Below, one piece after another: positions 63,367 through 64,000 of a stretch of DNA of 64,000 nucleotides; position 1 is the first letter of the stretch; every line of letters starts with the position of its first letter. Source of the DNA: AP-15 sp963846635 (GTDB lineage Bacteria > Pseudomonadota > Alphaproteobacteria > ATCC43930 > CGMCC-115725); NCBI GenBank assembly GCA_963846635.1, contig CAWJXM010000003.1, positions 124,001-188,000 on the forward strand. The letters are read 5' to 3'. The notes beneath the pieces were generated by a model. That model saw only the letters and a program-made list of their open reading frames with translations, was not told the origin of the DNA and did not search any database. Both the position numbers and the translations under genes were made by a program.

Positions 63367-63951
63367 TCACGAAAATGAACTGATATTCAAGAAGTCAATT
63401 CTTGCGCTTTTGGCAGCCTCTTCATCTTTCTTGCTGTCTCCGATGAGAAGGTAGGTAGATTTTGGACTGACTTCATCAAAAAGCACATAAAACCCTTCTG
63501 GATGCGGCTTGATAAACGTAACGTCATCGCGTGCAATTATCCGTTTAAATGCATTATCCAGGTGGAGTTCCTGAAGGATAGGATGAATGGTTCCTGCATG
63601 ATTTGACGTCCAGATATATAAGTTCGCAACCGAGCGAGCCTTTTCAATAAGTGCAAGCGCGACAGGATTAACTCGGTGACCGGATACAAGCTCTTTTTCA
63701 TACTTGTATGTCGTATGGAGCAGATCGTCTCGAAGCTTCTTTCCAAAACGTTGCATAAACGTATTTTGCTGCACAGCCTCGATTACATCGGGAGGGATAA
63801 AGGCAGGGTCGTACTTTTGCAGCACCTGACCAACTGCTTTATCCCACTTAGTCCAGTCGATGAGAAGCGTCGATATGGTCTCATCAAAATCAAATATCAC
63901 CTTTCGCTTTTTGTTTTTTCGTAAATACTCCTGAAAATCTGCTATTTTCAT
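63367..63951 (-). CDS. HAD-superfamily hydrolase, low-GC gene
   Basis: A 194-residue protein: MKIADFQEYLRKNKKRKVIFDFDETISTLLIDWTKWDKAVGQVLQKYDPAF... The four HAD motifs are present: FDFDETIS (nucleophile Asp), IWTSNH (Thr/Ser), the Lys of IKPHPEGF and LIGDSKKDEEAAKSA (acidic pair). A helical cap lies between motifs I and II. This is the layout of small-molecule phosphatases such as phosphoglycolate phosphatase. Lysine- and isoleucine-rich codons and visibly lower GC than all neighbours point to recent transfer from a different genome. It is not obviously part of the pterin-type cluster. Confidence 0.9.
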   Translation of the reverse strand: MKIADFQEYLRKNKKRKVIFDFDETISTLLIDWTKWDKAVGQVLQKYDPAFIPPDVIEAVQQNTFMQRFGKKLRDDLLHTTYKYEKELVSGHRVNPVALALIEKARSVANLYIWTSNHAGTIHPILQELHLDNAFKRIIARDDVTFIKPHPEGFYVLFDEVSPKSTYLLIGDSKKDEEAAKSARIDFLNISSFS

Positions 63952-64000
63952 TTGCTAGACTGCTCACTTTGTTAGTGCAGACCTCCATTATTGTCGGTGG

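Overview
The window looks like high-GC alphaproteobacterial DNA. The gene set (gluconate 2-dehydrogenase subunit, membrane-associated sorbosone-type dehydrogenase, CaiB-type CoA transferase, alphaproteobacterial RepC, and IS types common in Rhodospirillales and Acetobacteraceae) points that way; this placement is inference from protein families, not from a marker gene. No rRNA, tRNA or CRISPR array was seen. The sequence is extraordinarily rich in insertion sequences and broken genes, as expected of a genome in IS-driven decay or a mosaic of plasmid and chromosome pieces.

Layout. 1-3.9 kb: a colinear run of small plasmid-type genes (DUF3846 and hypotheticals), several frameshifted. 3.9-9.2 kb: a group II intron and a strawberry-notch-type methylase gene, both cut by two inverted copies (A and B) of an IS5-family, IS903-group element. 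The flanks show that the DNA between A and B was inverted. 9.2-13.2 kb: end of a nitronate monooxygenase, a Rieske/FAD reductase, a methyltransferase and a truncated gluconate dehydrogenase small subunit. 13.2-25.6 kb: a transposon graveyard (IS903-type copies C and D, IS481, IS1380, IS21, IS6, ISAs1, an IS701-like element with a second gene) with a dead repC and a resolvase. 25.6-34.9 kb: mostly intact metabolic genes (MFS transporter, two HpcH/HpaI aldolases, HisC, cupin), an orphan antitoxin and a possible MITE. 34.9-49.8 kb: more IS903-type copies (E, F, G), a relaxase fragment, an intact helicase, CoA transferase, sorbosone dehydrogenase, and fragments of an oxidoreductase, an LpxL-type acyltransferase and a sugar-binding protein split by an IS1182 element.

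50.3-63.2 kb is the most interesting part. Genes for a zinc-type dehydrogenase, a 6-pyruvoyltetrahydropterin-synthase-like protein with altered metal ligands, a GT4 glycosyltransferase, two methyltransferases, GTP cyclohydrolase II and a RibD-type reductase lie together. They suggest a pathway from GTP to a methylated and glycosylated pterin or pyrimidine product that I cannot name. The cyclohydrolase gene is split by an IS110 element whose two junctions share a CT dinucleotide, and the cluster is split again by an IS1595 element that itself carries an IS481 and an ISAs1 insertion. Removing these insertions restores exact reading frames. The last 0.8 kb holds a HAD hydrolase gene of visibly lower GC content.

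Seven nearly identical IS903-type copies have 14 flanks. Only one pair of flanks forms a target-site duplication (9 bp, shared between copies A and B), and two halves of one nitronate monooxygenase gene lie next to two different copies 16 kb apart. Recombination between copies has therefore shuffled this region repeatedly.
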